Assembly: GCF_050410795.1 (NCBI RefSeq)
Contig: NZ_CP191258.1
Location: 2,294,001 to 2,358,000, forward strand
Direction of reading: 5' to 3'
Source of the DNA: Fontivita pretiosa
Lineage (GTDB): Bacteria > Planctomycetota > Phycisphaerae > Tepidisphaerales > Tepidisphaeraceae
DNA: 64,000 bases
Each line of letters starts with the position of its first letter. Position 1 is the stretch's first letter. The notes below the pieces were generated by a model that saw nothing but the letters and a program-made list of their open reading frames with translations, did no database searches and was not told where the DNA came from. This document shows positions 33,174 through 42,843 of this stretch, one piece after another. Position numbers and translations under genes: made by a program.

Positions 33174-34322
33174 ATGGTGCGACCGTACCTTTCCGTCGTG
33201 GCGCCCTGTTTCAACGAAGCCGAAACGATTCAGGAGTTCTGCCGTCGCGTCCGCGCCGCCTGCGAAGCCACCGGGCACAGCTTCGAGATCGTGCTGGTCA
33301 ACGACGGCTCGAGCGACCAAACCTGGGAGAAGATGACGGCCATCTGCCGCGCGGATCCGCGGGTGGTGGCGGTGAACCTTTCGCGCAACCACGGGCATCA
33401 ACTGGCGCTGACGGCGGGTCTGAGCTTCTGCCGCGGGCAGCGAATCCTCATCATCGACGCCGATCTCCAGGACCCGCCCGAGCTGCTGCCCCAGATGCTG
33501 CGGACGATGGATGAACAACAGGCCGATGTGGTCTACGGGCAGAGGCGGCGTCGCGAGGGCGAATCGTGGTTCAAGCTGGCCACGGCGTCGGCGTTCTACC
33601 GGCTGATTCGCCGGATCACCGACGTGCCCATTCCCCCGGACACGGGCGACTTCCGCCTGATCACTCGCCGGGCACTGGATCTTCTCCAGGCCATGCCCGA
33701 GCGCCATCGGTTCATCCGCGGCATGGTGAGCTGGATCGGTTTCCGGCAGGTGCCGTTGCTGTACGACCGTTGTCCGCGCTTCGCCGGACGCAGCAAATAC
33801 CCCTTCGGCAAGATGCTTCGCTTCGCCATGGACGCCGTCACCGCTTTCTCCGTCCGACCGCTTCAATGGGCCAGCCTGGTCGGGCTTTTCATGGCGTGTT
33901 TCGCTGCGGCGCTGCTGGTCTACTCGCTGGTCTCGTGGCTGCTGTTCCACACGGTCTCCGGCTGGACGAGCCTGATGGCCGCCATCGCGCTGGTCGGCGG
34001 AACTCAACTGCTGGTGCTGGGGGTGATGGGCGAATACCTGGGACGGATCTACGACCAGGTCAAGGGCCGGCCGCTGTTCATTGTCCAGGAAGTGGTCCGC
34101 ACCGCCCCGCAGCAGTCTCAGGATGACGGACCAAGCTTCCACAGTGGCGGAAACATGTCGCAGACCAGCCGCGCCGAAGCGCCCGTGGATTCGAACCTGC
34201 GACGCTGCTGTGGCGACTCAAAGCCCAGCAGCCACAGCGGCGGCGAGGCATCCGAAGCTGCCGTGGTCGAACCGTCCGGACCGTCTTCGCCGGACACGAA
34301 CTCGATTCGCACCTGCGGATGA
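33174..34322 (+). CDS. GT2 family glycosyltransferase (polyprenyl-phosphate type)
   Basis: Membrane-bound family 2 glycosyltransferase related to dolichyl-phosphate mannose synthase and ArnC-like enzymes. LSVVAPCFNEAETIQEFCRR opens the GT-A domain. EIVLVNDGSSDQTWEKM and ILIIDADLQDPPELLPQML carry the nucleotide- and metal-binding Asp residues (D-x-D as DAD). GDFRLITRRALDLL follows. Two membrane segments lie near residues 230-290. A TACAAT box at 33158-33163 overlaps the earlier ATG (33162), so the ATG at 33174 is preferred. The last 68 codons are antisense to the end of the convergent gene and look like an unusual, low-complexity tail (HSGG repeated). Confidence 0.88.
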   Translation: MVRPYLSVVAPCFNEAETIQEFCRRVRAACEATGHSFEIVLVNDGSSDQTWEKMTAICRADPRVVAVNLSRNHGHQLALTAGLSFCRGQRILIIDADLQDPPELLPQMLRTMDEQQADVVYGQRRRREGESWFKLATASAFYRLIRRITDVPIPPDTGDFRLITRRALDLLQAMPERHRFIRGMVSWIGFRQVPLLYDRCPRFAGRSKYPFGKMLRFAMDAVTAFSVRPLQWASLVGLFMACFAAALLVYSLVSWLLFHTVSGWTSLMAAIALVGGTQLLVLGVMGEYLGRIYDQVKGRPLFIVQEVVRTAPQQSQDDGPSFHSGGNMSQTSRAEAPVDSNLRRCCGDSKPSSHSGGEASEAAVVEPSGPSSPDTNSIRTCG

Positions 34323-35794
34323 AGATATCGCGACAGCGCGATCACATGCCCGCGCGCCAGCGACGTATCCGCCAGCACCGGCACATCGGGCGTGGCGTTG
34401 ATCATCCGCGCCATCTCGATGAATTGCTGCGAGCCTTTGTTTCGCCACGTGGTGGCTTGACTGATGATCAGGTCGGATACCGCTCCGCCACACAGCAGCA
34501 GCCCAACCAGCAGCATGCCAGCGACCCTGGTCCGGCCGCGCGAACTGATCATCGCGCTCAGCAGGAGTGTCACTGCAAGCTGCGCCGCAATCAGCGATGG
34601 CGTCAGATAGCGCGACAGCGCCGAGCGTTGTCCGCCCATCAGCAGGTCCGGAGCCGCGATCATCGCAAACGGCACAACCGCCAGCGCCACGATCAGCATC
34701 GAGATGGTTCGTGGCGCCTGCCGGGCGACGAACCAGACAGCGTACAGGGCCACAATCGCCGCCAGTGCAGCCGCCCCGCGGCTGGCGTACCACATCGATG
34801 GCGTGGATCGTGCTGCGTCCTGATACCACAGGTCAACAAACGTGTTGCCCAGCGCGCCGGCCCAACGCTGAAGAAGCATCAACGGCGGCATGCGCTGTGC
34901 CTGCCAGTCCATGATCGCCTCCAGCCGCCTGCGCGACTGATACATCACCACCACCCACGGCGCAAACGCCAGCGCTGTGGCCAGCATGGCGATCACTGCG
35001 GGCAGCAGGGGGCGGCGGACGTCTGGCCAGTCCCGGCGCGGCCCGGCGAGTGTCGCGATCAACACGTACAGCAGATGCGCGGCGATCACCGTGGCAAACA
35101 GCAGGTGCGTGTACATGCCCGCAATGGCGCTCAACGCGTACAGCGCCCATGGTGCGGCGCTGTCCCGACGCATCGCATGGATCAACGCCGCCGTCGAAAC
35201 CAGGATCATCAGGGTCCACAGGCTGTATTCGCGGGCCTCCTGCGCGTAGACCAGATGGAACGGCGAGATCGCGAACAGCGCCGTGCCGATAACCAGAAGG
35301 CCGTGCGTCTGCGTGGGCAGCGGCCACGGCTGAAGCATGATCCAGCAGAGCCATGCGAACGCCGCAATATCGACCACGCCGATCACGGCCGACAGGCCTC
35401 GCAGCGCTGCCGGCGAGTCGCCGAACATCCGACCCCAGCCGTACTCCATGACATAAAACAGCGGCGGGTGATTCGAGTCGGTCTGGGCGATCAGGCGCAA
35501 CGTTCGGCCCAGCGATGAGGACTGATCAAACTGAACGTATCGGCGAAGCTGTTCAGCGCGAACGGATTGCCCGGCGGGCAGGTCGCGCTCGGCGTCGGCC
35601 AAGCGGTGCCCCGTCACGTGCGCCGCTGTCCAGGTCTCGTCAAACCAGAAGGTCTTGGCCCCCAGCCGATAAAAACGCAGCGACGCACCAAGAATCAGGC
35701 ACGCTGCCAGCGACAGCATCGCCGCCCGGGAGCTGTTGCCCGACAATCGCCAAAGCAGATTGCAGCTCATATCCCGCCGCCGGGCCGACCGCAT
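34118..35794 (-). CDS. GT39/ArnT-like membrane glycosyltransferase
   Basis: A 558-aa integral membrane protein with about ten hydrophobic segments. After the first one comes the loop FYRLGAKTFWFDETWTAAHV, where the D-E pair is the catalytic signature of GT-C enzymes (GT39/GT83 type) that use polyprenyl-phosphate sugars. SNHPPLFYVMEYGW and YAQEAREYSLWTLMILVS are further hallmarks. Starts are possible at 35815 (TTG), 35794 and 35770; 35794 is chosen. The gene converges on the GT2 gene and their 3' ends overlap by 205 bp. Together they may decorate an envelope glycan: GT2 makes the lipid-linked sugar and GT39 transfers it. Confidence 0.82.
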   Translation of the reverse strand: MRSARRRDMSCNLLWRLSGNSSRAAMLSLAACLILGASLRFYRLGAKTFWFDETWTAAHVTGHRLADAERDLPAGQSVRAEQLRRYVQFDQSSSLGRTLRLIAQTDSNHPPLFYVMEYGWGRMFGDSPAALRGLSAVIGVVDIAAFAWLCWIMLQPWPLPTQTHGLLVIGTALFAISPFHLVYAQEAREYSLWTLMILVSTAALIHAMRRDSAAPWALYALSAIAGMYTHLLFATVIAAHLLYVLIATLAGPRRDWPDVRRPLLPAVIAMLATALAFAPWVVVMYQSRRRLEAIMDWQAQRMPPLMLLQRWAGALGNTFVDLWYQDAARSTPSMWYASRGAAALAAIVALYAVWFVARQAPRTISMLIVALAVVPFAMIAAPDLLMGGQRSALSRYLTPSLIAAQLAVTLLLSAMISSRGRTRVAGMLLVGLLLCGGAVSDLIISQATTWRNKGSQQFIEMARMINATPDVPVLADTSLARGHVIALSRYLHPQVRIEFVSGEDGPDGSTTAASDASPPLWLLGFESPQQRRRFESTGASARLVCDMFPPLWKLGPSS

Positions 35795-36104
35795 GGCTGC
35801 AAGTCGCCCGATCAATACCCGTCCAGAAGATCTGCCCCGATGGCGTGGACTTTACCGACGCTGCGAATAGCCGGTCAATTCGCCGCGACACTGGCCAGAT
35901 CCGGGCAAGCCGTCCCGGCGGCGTGTGCGATGGCTGACATATCATTCGACCTGACGTCGCCTGGCACACAAGCGCGCAAATTCAAGCCCTGAATCATCCG
36001 ATAGTAAGCAGGGACACCGTGCCCGGAAGCGCTGAGCCCAGATCGCCAATTGGGCTCTGGGTTATCGGCTGCATACTGCGCCGCCCCGCGAAATCGCCAC
36101 AGCC

Positions 36105-37670
36105 ATGAACGAACAGCTCGTCGATCGCATTCGCAACTGCCCCAATCTTCCGACGCTGCCGACGATCGCAGTGGAGGTTCTGGAGCTTGCGCAGCGCCCC
36201 GACGCCGACATCGCCGAAATCGCCAAAACGATTTCCCGTGATCCGGCCCTGTCGTCCAAAATCCTGCGGACGGTCAACTCCAGCTTCTATGGACGCAGTC
36301 ATCACGTCGCCACCATCAGCCACGCCCTGGTGATTCTTGGCCTCCAGTCGGTCAAGACGCTGGTGTTGGGTTTTTCACTGGTGACCAACCTGATGCACAA
36401 CAAGAGCCGTGGCTTCAGGCACATTCCGTACTGGAAGCGAAGCATCTACGCGGCGACGGCGGCGCGATCGATCGCCGCCAGAGTCGGCGTCGTGCAACAG
36501 GAGGAAGCGTTCCTTGCGGCACTGCTGGCGGATATCGGGATGCTGGTGCTGGATCTGGTGATGGGCCAGGCGTACAGCGACGCGATCGCCGCCGCAGCCT
36601 CCCATGCCGACCTGCCCGCGATCGAACGATCCACCCTGGGCATGACCCATGCCGAGGTAGCAGGCGTGCTGGCCCAGCAGTGGCGGCTGCCGCCGGTCCT
36701 GGCGGTGCCGATGGCCTGCCACCACAGCCCCGACAGCGCGCAGGACCCGTCGCTGCGCAAACTCGCCGACATTGTCGGGCTGGGCGGACGCTGCGCCGAC
36801 ATCTTCGTGGACGATCAGGCCGCCGGGGCCATCGCCGACGTGCGACGAAAACTCAATGCCGAGCACGGCCTGCCCGAAGCCGACTGCGATGCCCTGCTGG
36901 CGGATATCGGGCGGCGAACCCGCGAGGTCGCCAACCTCTTCGAAATCAACATCGGCTCGCCTCAGGAGTTTGAGGCGATCCTCAAGAAGGCCACCGAGAC
37001 CCTCGTCGAAATCACCCTCCAGACCCAGCAGCAGAACCAGCAGCTTCTGGAACAGGCCAAAAAAGACGGGCTGACCGGACTGGCCAACCGCGCCACGTTC
37101 GATCAGTTCCTGGCCGCGCAGTTCGATGCCGCCGTCCACGCCGCCAAGCCCCTGGCTCTGCTGCTGATGGATCTGGACCGCTTCAAGTCGATCAACGACA
37201 AGCACGGACACCAGGCCGGCGACAGCGTGCTGCGCGCCGTCGCCAGACTCTTAAGCAGTGCGGCCCGACCTCAGGACCTGGCCGCCAGATTCGGCGGTGA
37301 AGAGCTGGTGCTGGTGTTGCCCGGCACACCGCGGGACGTCGCCGCTGCCATCGCCGAGACCATTCGTCGCGCCATCGCCGCTCGGCCCGTGATTCACGAG
37401 CGGCTGAAGATACCGGTCACGGCCAGCATCGGCGTGGCCGGGTATGAACCCGGCGGGCCGCTCCGCTCGCCGGCGCACCTGCTCAAGGCCGCGGACCTGG
37501 CGGTCTACCATGCCAAGCACGCCGGAAGAAACTGCGTGAAAATCTTCAACCTCAAACCGCAGCCATGCGCCTCATCAACTCTGCCCGAGTGCGCGTCGGA
37601 GGCGACGCCAGTGCCGACGACCGCCGACTCGACCTCGCCGGGCGCTCAGACCTGCGCGCCCGCCGCTTGA
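36105..37670 (+). CDS. HDOD-GGDEF signalling protein (diguanylate cyclase)
   Basis: A 521-aa protein. The HDOD domain (about residues 8-210) starts LPTLPTIAVEVLELAQ and contains SKILRTVNSSFYGRS. A short coiled linker (TQQQNQQLLEQAKKDGL) leads to the GGDEF domain (about 320-480): DGLTGLANRATFDQFL, LLLMDLDRFKSINDKHGHQA and the active-site GGEEL. RPQD five residues before GGEEL is an intact inhibitory I-site, so product inhibition by c-di-GMP is expected. No membrane or receiver domain is present. A 20-residue Ser/Thr/Pro tail follows. Confidence 0.92.
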   Translation: MNEQLVDRIRNCPNLPTLPTIAVEVLELAQRPDADIAEIAKTISRDPALSSKILRTVNSSFYGRSHHVATISHALVILGLQSVKTLVLGFSLVTNLMHNKSRGFRHIPYWKRSIYAATAARSIAARVGVVQQEEAFLAALLADIGMLVLDLVMGQAYSDAIAAAASHADLPAIERSTLGMTHAEVAGVLAQQWRLPPVLAVPMACHHSPDSAQDPSLRKLADIVGLGGRCADIFVDDQAAGAIADVRRKLNAEHGLPEADCDALLADIGRRTREVANLFEINIGSPQEFEAILKKATETLVEITLQTQQQNQQLLEQAKKDGLTGLANRATFDQFLAAQFDAAVHAAKPLALLLMDLDRFKSINDKHGHQAGDSVLRAVARLLSSAARPQDLAARFGGEELVLVLPGTPRDVAAAIAETIRRAIAARPVIHERLKIPVTASIGVAGYEPGGPLRSPAHLLKAADLAVYHAKHAGRNCVKIFNLKPQPCASSTLPECASEATPVPTTADSTSPGAQTCAPAA

Positions 37671-37899
37671 TTCGTCAGTCGCTCACCGGCCCAATTTGGG
37701 ACTCGGTCCCGTGTTCGACGTGTCCGGACCTATAATCCCGCCGTCCACAACACGCGACATCGCGCGCGGCTTGCGGCCAGGATCGATTCCACAATGTTGG
37801 TGCGACCTCTGGTAACGATGCCGCCTTCGTAAGCCGATCTCGAATCTGCGGCGAGCTTGCGCCCATCGGCACCGTTCGGCGTGGCGATAACCCTGAAGC

Positions 37900-39219
37900 A
37901 TGACAGACCAATTGCAATCCTCGCGTCTGTTGACCGATTCCGGCGATGGCCAACCAGACAGTCCATCGCCCGCCGTTGCGCCGCCGCTTCGGCTGCCTTC
38001 GCATATTCCGGCCCTGGATGGCATTCGCGGCATCGCGGTGCTGTTGGTGCTGTTCTGTCATGCCACCCAACGCCCCTTCGGAGAAAGCGCCAACCAGGCC
38101 TTCTCCAGTCTTGTTGATCGCGGCATCCTGAGTCTGGCGAGATTGAGCTGGACCGGCGTGGACCTGTTCTTCGTCCTCTCCGGCTTCCTGATCACCGGAA
38201 TCCTATACGACGCCAAGAACAAGCCGCACTACTTCCGCAACTTCTACGCCCGGCGAACGGTACGCATCTTCCCGCTTTACTACGCCTGTCTGGTGCTGTT
38301 CCTGCTGGTTTGGCCGATGCTGCCGGCGGGATTCAGCAGGGGCTTTGGCGAGCTTCAGACCGGGCCGCTGCCCTATTGGCTGTACATCTCCAACTACAGC
38401 CAGGGATTGACCGAAAACCTTGGCCGAACCACCGACCACATTCTTCATGTCACCTGGTCGCTCTCGATCGAAGAGCAGTTTTATCTGTGCTGGCCGCTGG
38501 TGGTGTTCCTGTGCACCCGCCAGACGCTGCTGCGGATCTGTGTGTACATGTTCTTCGGGGCCATGGCGTTGCGCACGGCGCTGCTGCTGGATGGATTCTG
38601 GAACGTCGCGATGATGTTCACGCCCTGCCGCGTGGATGGTCTGGCCGTCGGCGCCGCGATCGCACTGATCGCGCGCGGGCCGCGCGGTATCGGGTGCCTG
38701 ATCAGGCCGGCGAAGATCATCGGCCCGGCCAGCGCCATCGCGCTGGGCATCCTGATCGTCGGGATGTACAAGCTGGGCTATCGTCGCGGGATCGGACAAA
38801 GCCCGGGTTACGTGACGCTGGGCAACGGGCTGATCAGTATCTTCTACGGCTCGATCCTGATTTTCGCCGCCGCCTCAGACAGGGGCACCTGGGCCAACCG
38901 CTTTTTCGCCAGCCGCCCGCTGAGGACCTTCGGCAAGTACAGCTATGCGGTGTATCTGCTGCACATGCCGATCATGATCCTGTTTGCCGAGTATGTCTTT
39001 TCCCCAGCGCATGTGCGCCTGGGCGGCAGCCTGCTGCCCGGCCTGCTGATCTACTACGCCGCCACGTGGACGCTTTCGCTGCTGGCCGCGCTGGCGAGCT
39101 GGAACCTGCTGGAGAAGCATTTCCTGAAGCTCAAGGACTATTTCCCCATGGAGCCCAGGGCGCAGGCGACGCACGCAGCGCTGCAACGCGAATCCACCAG
39201 CGCCAAGGCAGCGGCGTGA
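37900..39219 (+). CDS. Acyltransferase family 3 membrane protein
   Basis: A 439-aa membrane acyltransferase (AT3, OafA/OatA-like) that O-acylates sugars of the envelope. HIPALDGIRGIAVLLVLFCH has the characteristic D-G-x-R-G and catalytic-site His. WTGVDLFFVLSGFLITGILY and YARRTVRIFPLYYACLV follow, and about ten hydrophobic segments are visible. SIEEQFYLCWPLVV is a further conserved site. It fits with the preceding glycosyltransferases as part of glycan modification. It ends 5 bp before a long perfect hairpin. Confidence 0.9.
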   Translation: MTDQLQSSRLLTDSGDGQPDSPSPAVAPPLRLPSHIPALDGIRGIAVLLVLFCHATQRPFGESANQAFSSLVDRGILSLARLSWTGVDLFFVLSGFLITGILYDAKNKPHYFRNFYARRTVRIFPLYYACLVLFLLVWPMLPAGFSRGFGELQTGPLPYWLYISNYSQGLTENLGRTTDHILHVTWSLSIEEQFYLCWPLVVFLCTRQTLLRICVYMFFGAMALRTALLLDGFWNVAMMFTPCRVDGLAVGAAIALIARGPRGIGCLIRPAKIIGPASAIALGILIVGMYKLGYRRGIGQSPGYVTLGNGLISIFYGSILIFAAASDRGTWANRFFASRPLRTFGKYSYAVYLLHMPIMILFAEYVFSPAHVRLGGSLLPGLLIYYAATWTLSLLAALASWNLLEKHFLKLKDYFPMEPRAQATHAALQRESTSAKAAA

Positions 39220-39224
39220 CGAAG

Positions 39225-39278
39225 AAAAAGGGGTCGGGAGTCTTTTCCGATGAAGGAAAAGACTCCCGACCCCTTTTT
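39225..39278. repeat. 24-bp perfect hairpin, REP-like element or terminator
   Basis: Arms 39225-39248 and 39255-39278 are perfect reverse complements around the hexanucleotide GATGAA. The arm starts AAAAAGGGGTCGGGAGTC and the other ends in a T5 run, so on either strand it could terminate transcription. The length and perfection of the arms go beyond an ordinary terminator and suggest a mobile REP/MITE-type repeat. Its likely job here is terminating the acyltransferase transcript. Confidence 0.75.
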
Positions 39279-39354
39279 GTCATGGGAATTGTCCGATAGC
39301 CAGCAACGCGGTTTCCGCTACAATCCGCTCCGCACGGACGTGGAGTAGTTCATC

Positions 39355-40314
39355 ATGACGACTGTTGCCGCTGCTGGATCGCCGCTAGAGACACTTTCGC
39401 CGACGGTTCGCGAGTTGCTCATTTGTCCGATGTGTCACGGGCCGCTAAGTGCGCGCGAGGGCGCGCTGGCGTGCGAGGCGTGCGGCGCCGCGTATCCCGT
39501 CACCGGTTCGGGGCAACTCGACCTGCGACTGCGCGGACCCAAGACCGTCTCGATCGACTTCACCATCGGCGGCGAAGACGTCGTGCCCAGTGCCCATGCG
39601 AAGATCGATCCGCTCAAGCCCAACCCTTCGCCGCAGATTCCGGAGTATCACTCGATCCCGATCCCGTCGCTGCTGATGCACGGCAACCGGCTCACGCGCA
39701 CGCTGCTGAGCTACTTTCCACGCCCTGCGGGCGGCGGAGTGATGCTGGATCTGGGCTGCGGATATGAGGATTTCAAACCGCTGTGCGCCCATACCGGCCT
39801 GGAGTATGTCGGCATCGACTACGACGGTCCGGCGAAGATCCTTGCGGACGGCCACGCCCTGCCGTTCAAAGACAACAGCTTCGATTTCGTGATGTCATTC
39901 GCGGTACTGGAACATCTGCGCTACCCGTTCGTGGCGTTGGGCGAGGTACGGCGGGTGCTCAAGCCCGGTGCGCCATTCATCGGCACCGTTGCATTCCTGG
40001 AATCGTTCCACCTCAACAGTTTTTATCACCCCAGCCCGCTGGGTACGTACGATCTGCTGGCCAGCAGCGGGTTTGAGATCATCGGCATTGAACCCAACGT
40101 CCAGTGGCAATGTCTGCGGGCCCAGGGATGGATGGGGCTGTTTCCGCACGCGCCGCAGGTGCTGTCGGACCTGTTAGTCCTGCCCTTGCATCTGCTGCAC
40201 CGGCTGTGGTGGAAGCTTGGTGGCATGGTCGATCGGCGTGCGGCGACCAGCGAGCGGGCGCGGCTGATCACCAACACCGCCGGGTTCCGTTTCGTGTGCC
40301 GCAAATCGGGATGA
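39355..40314 (+). CDS. SAM-dependent methyltransferase with zinc-ribbon N-terminus
   Basis: A 319-aa protein. The N-terminus carries a Trm112-like zinc ribbon: LLICPMCHGPL and LACEACGAAYPV give four cysteines. A class I methyltransferase core follows: VMLDLGCGYEDFK (motif I), YVGIDYDGP, ALPFKDNSFDFVMSFAVLEH and LGEVRRVLKPGAPFIGTV. The substrate is unknown; this combination is frequent near glycan or lipid modification genes. The start at 39355 follows GTGGAGTAG, and a TACAAT at 39319-39324 may be its -10 box. Confidence 0.88.
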   Translation: MTTVAAAGSPLETLSPTVRELLICPMCHGPLSAREGALACEACGAAYPVTGSGQLDLRLRGPKTVSIDFTIGGEDVVPSAHAKIDPLKPNPSPQIPEYHSIPIPSLLMHGNRLTRTLLSYFPRPAGGGVMLDLGCGYEDFKPLCAHTGLEYVGIDYDGPAKILADGHALPFKDNSFDFVMSFAVLEHLRYPFVALGEVRRVLKPGAPFIGTVAFLESFHLNSFYHPSPLGTYDLLASSGFEIIGIEPNVQWQCLRAQGWMGLFPHAPQVLSDLLVLPLHLLHRLWWKLGGMVDRRAATSERARLITNTAGFRFVCRKSG

Positions 40315-40567
40315 CGCGCCCGATACAGCTCTGGCGGGCGCGACGCGGTAACAGGACTCAAACATCTTCTGGCAAATGACGCCTGGACGAATCCCCCGAC
40401 TCGGGCTTTCGCACATTCTGCGCGGTTTGGAAAGAAGATTCTGGAAATGCGATGGGCGGGATGCGATAATGCACTGGCCGAATCCATCGTACCCAATCGA
40501 GTCGTCGCAAGTCGTCGCGTCGCGTGACGTCGGGTGTCGAGGGGGATGCGTTGGAGAGGGCAGGAAA

Positions 40568-41599
<1,032 letters not shown>

Positions 41600-41692
41600 C
41601 AACGCCGCGGATCACTGAGCCCCGCCGCCGCGCAACCCCGTATCCGGTTTGATCTCCGACCCGGCCCGGGATCCCCACCGGCCCATCGAGCA

Positions 41693-41731
41693 GTGCATTT
41701 CAACCTGCACCCGTGCATTTCAACCTGCACC
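41693..41731. promoter_or_regulatory. Two tandem palindromic 19-bp sites, candidate operator
   Basis: GTGCATTTCAACCTGCACC occurs twice, at 41693-41711 and 41713-41731, a period of 20 bp or about two helical turns. Each copy is itself an inverted repeat (GTGCA, 8 bp, TGCAC). This is the form expected of a dimeric regulator bound twice on one DNA face. It lies upstream of the receiver-like gene and downstream of the sigma-54 activator. Confidence 0.5.
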
Positions 41732-42044
41732 ATTCAAAACAACCTGATCACGAGCAACGCTGGCAAGCGATGGCGTTTGCGCGCCGGCTTGGGAATCGGC
41801 GGCGATCAAAACAACCGCCCCTTCAAGTAAGAGGTTGCGGTGTTGGCCGCGAACGCTGCGACCATAACCCCAGGTCCATACGGCGATTGCTGCAAGCTCC
41901 CGCGCCGCCGCAGCGCGCGGCACGCCGTTCGCCATGCACTTGCCGTGTGTCGAAGCTGACGATGGAGCGAGCGTGAATCACCCATACGGGCAGATGAGGC
42001 GCGCGATGCGCTTGAGGCGCACGCAGGGCAAAGGGGCTTGGCGC

Positions 42045-42500
42045 ATGGCCAACACCTACCAAACGCCGCAGTTGCAGGATACGCACCCGACGCCGCGACT
42101 GTCGCTGCTGGCGGTGTGTATTCCGGGACTGGTGCACGACTCGCCGCTGATCGAACTGACCATGGCGCCCACCGCGCGCCAGGCGCTGCTGCACCTGAGG
42201 CAGATGAGCTGCGACCTGCTGCTGACCGGCAATCAGCTTCCGGACATGAACGTCTGGACGCTGGTGAGTCGGCTGCGTGCGAGCTGGCCGCAACTGCGCT
42301 GGGCGCTGGTCTGCACGGGGGCGTTGTCGCCGCAGGAGGAGATTCGCGCTCGCTGCCTGGGGGCGACGATGCTGTTCGACACCGTTCCTGACGGAGCCAG
42401 GCTGCATGAGCTGGCGCGATCGCTGCTGGCCAGACGCAACACCGAGCCGCCTTCCGTGCAGCGCACGGCCAGACAGTTGGACGCGGCGCCGTCTCCATGA
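42045..42500 (+). CDS. Degenerate response-regulator receiver-like protein
   Basis: A 151-aa protein. ATG at 42045 sits behind AAGGGG; a GTG at 41973 with GGAGCG is the alternative. The fold order resembles a CheY-type receiver: LSLLAVCIPGLVHDSPLIEL, ARQALLHLRQMSCDLLLTGN (strand 3, where the usual phospho-Asp appears as T-G-N), LPDMNVWTLVSRLRASW and LRWALVCTG. The Asp expected at the end of strand 3 is missing, so phosphorylation is unlikely. It may act as a protein-protein partner of the receiver-less sigma-54 activator. Assignment is by pattern. Confidence 0.55.
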   Translation: MANTYQTPQLQDTHPTPRLSLLAVCIPGLVHDSPLIELTMAPTARQALLHLRQMSCDLLLTGNQLPDMNVWTLVSRLRASWPQLRWALVCTGALSPQEEIRARCLGATMLFDTVPDGARLHELARSLLARRNTEPPSVQRTARQLDAAPSP

Positions 42501-42569
42501 ACGAGTCGTGGAGTGGGCATTGCCCACCCGTACCTGGTGGCACATTCAACATACGGAAGGGAGCAGAAA

Positions 42570-42791
42570 ATGTCTCGTCACGATTCATCCACGATCCAAC
42601 GTCACGACGGGCAGGACCTGGACCTGAGCCTGGCCAGCGGCGAAGAGCTGTTGCTGCTGGCGGTGCTTGGCGGGGCGCGTGCGCGGCGGCACGTGCACCA
42701 GGAACTGGGCCGTCGCACCTTCGGCGCGCCCGCGGCACGGCCGCCACGCCGACTGGCGCGCCATGCCATGCGTCTGCGCCTGGCCGCCTGA
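42570..42791 (+). CDS. Small basic hypothetical protein
   Basis: A 73-aa frame starting at 42570 behind a strong GGAAGGGAGCAG. MSRHDSSTIQRHDGQDLDLS is acidic/polar, LASGEELLLLAVLGG is a hydrophobic helix, and the C-terminus is Arg/His-rich. The good ribosome-binding site is the main support. No family recognised. Confidence 0.5.
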   Translation: MSRHDSSTIQRHDGQDLDLSLASGEELLLLAVLGGARARRHVHQELGRRTFGAPAARPPRRLARHAMRLRLAA

Positions 42792-42843
42792 GCGCTGCGT
42801 CGCTTCCACCCAGCCATTACTCACTTTCCAAAGGAGGTCTGTC

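Noticed and set aside
35995..36104. c-di-GMP riboswitch upstream of the HDOD-GGDEF gene
   Set aside because: Only a 7-bp stem (GAGCCCA/TGGGCTC) is present and the conserved GEMM core is absent.
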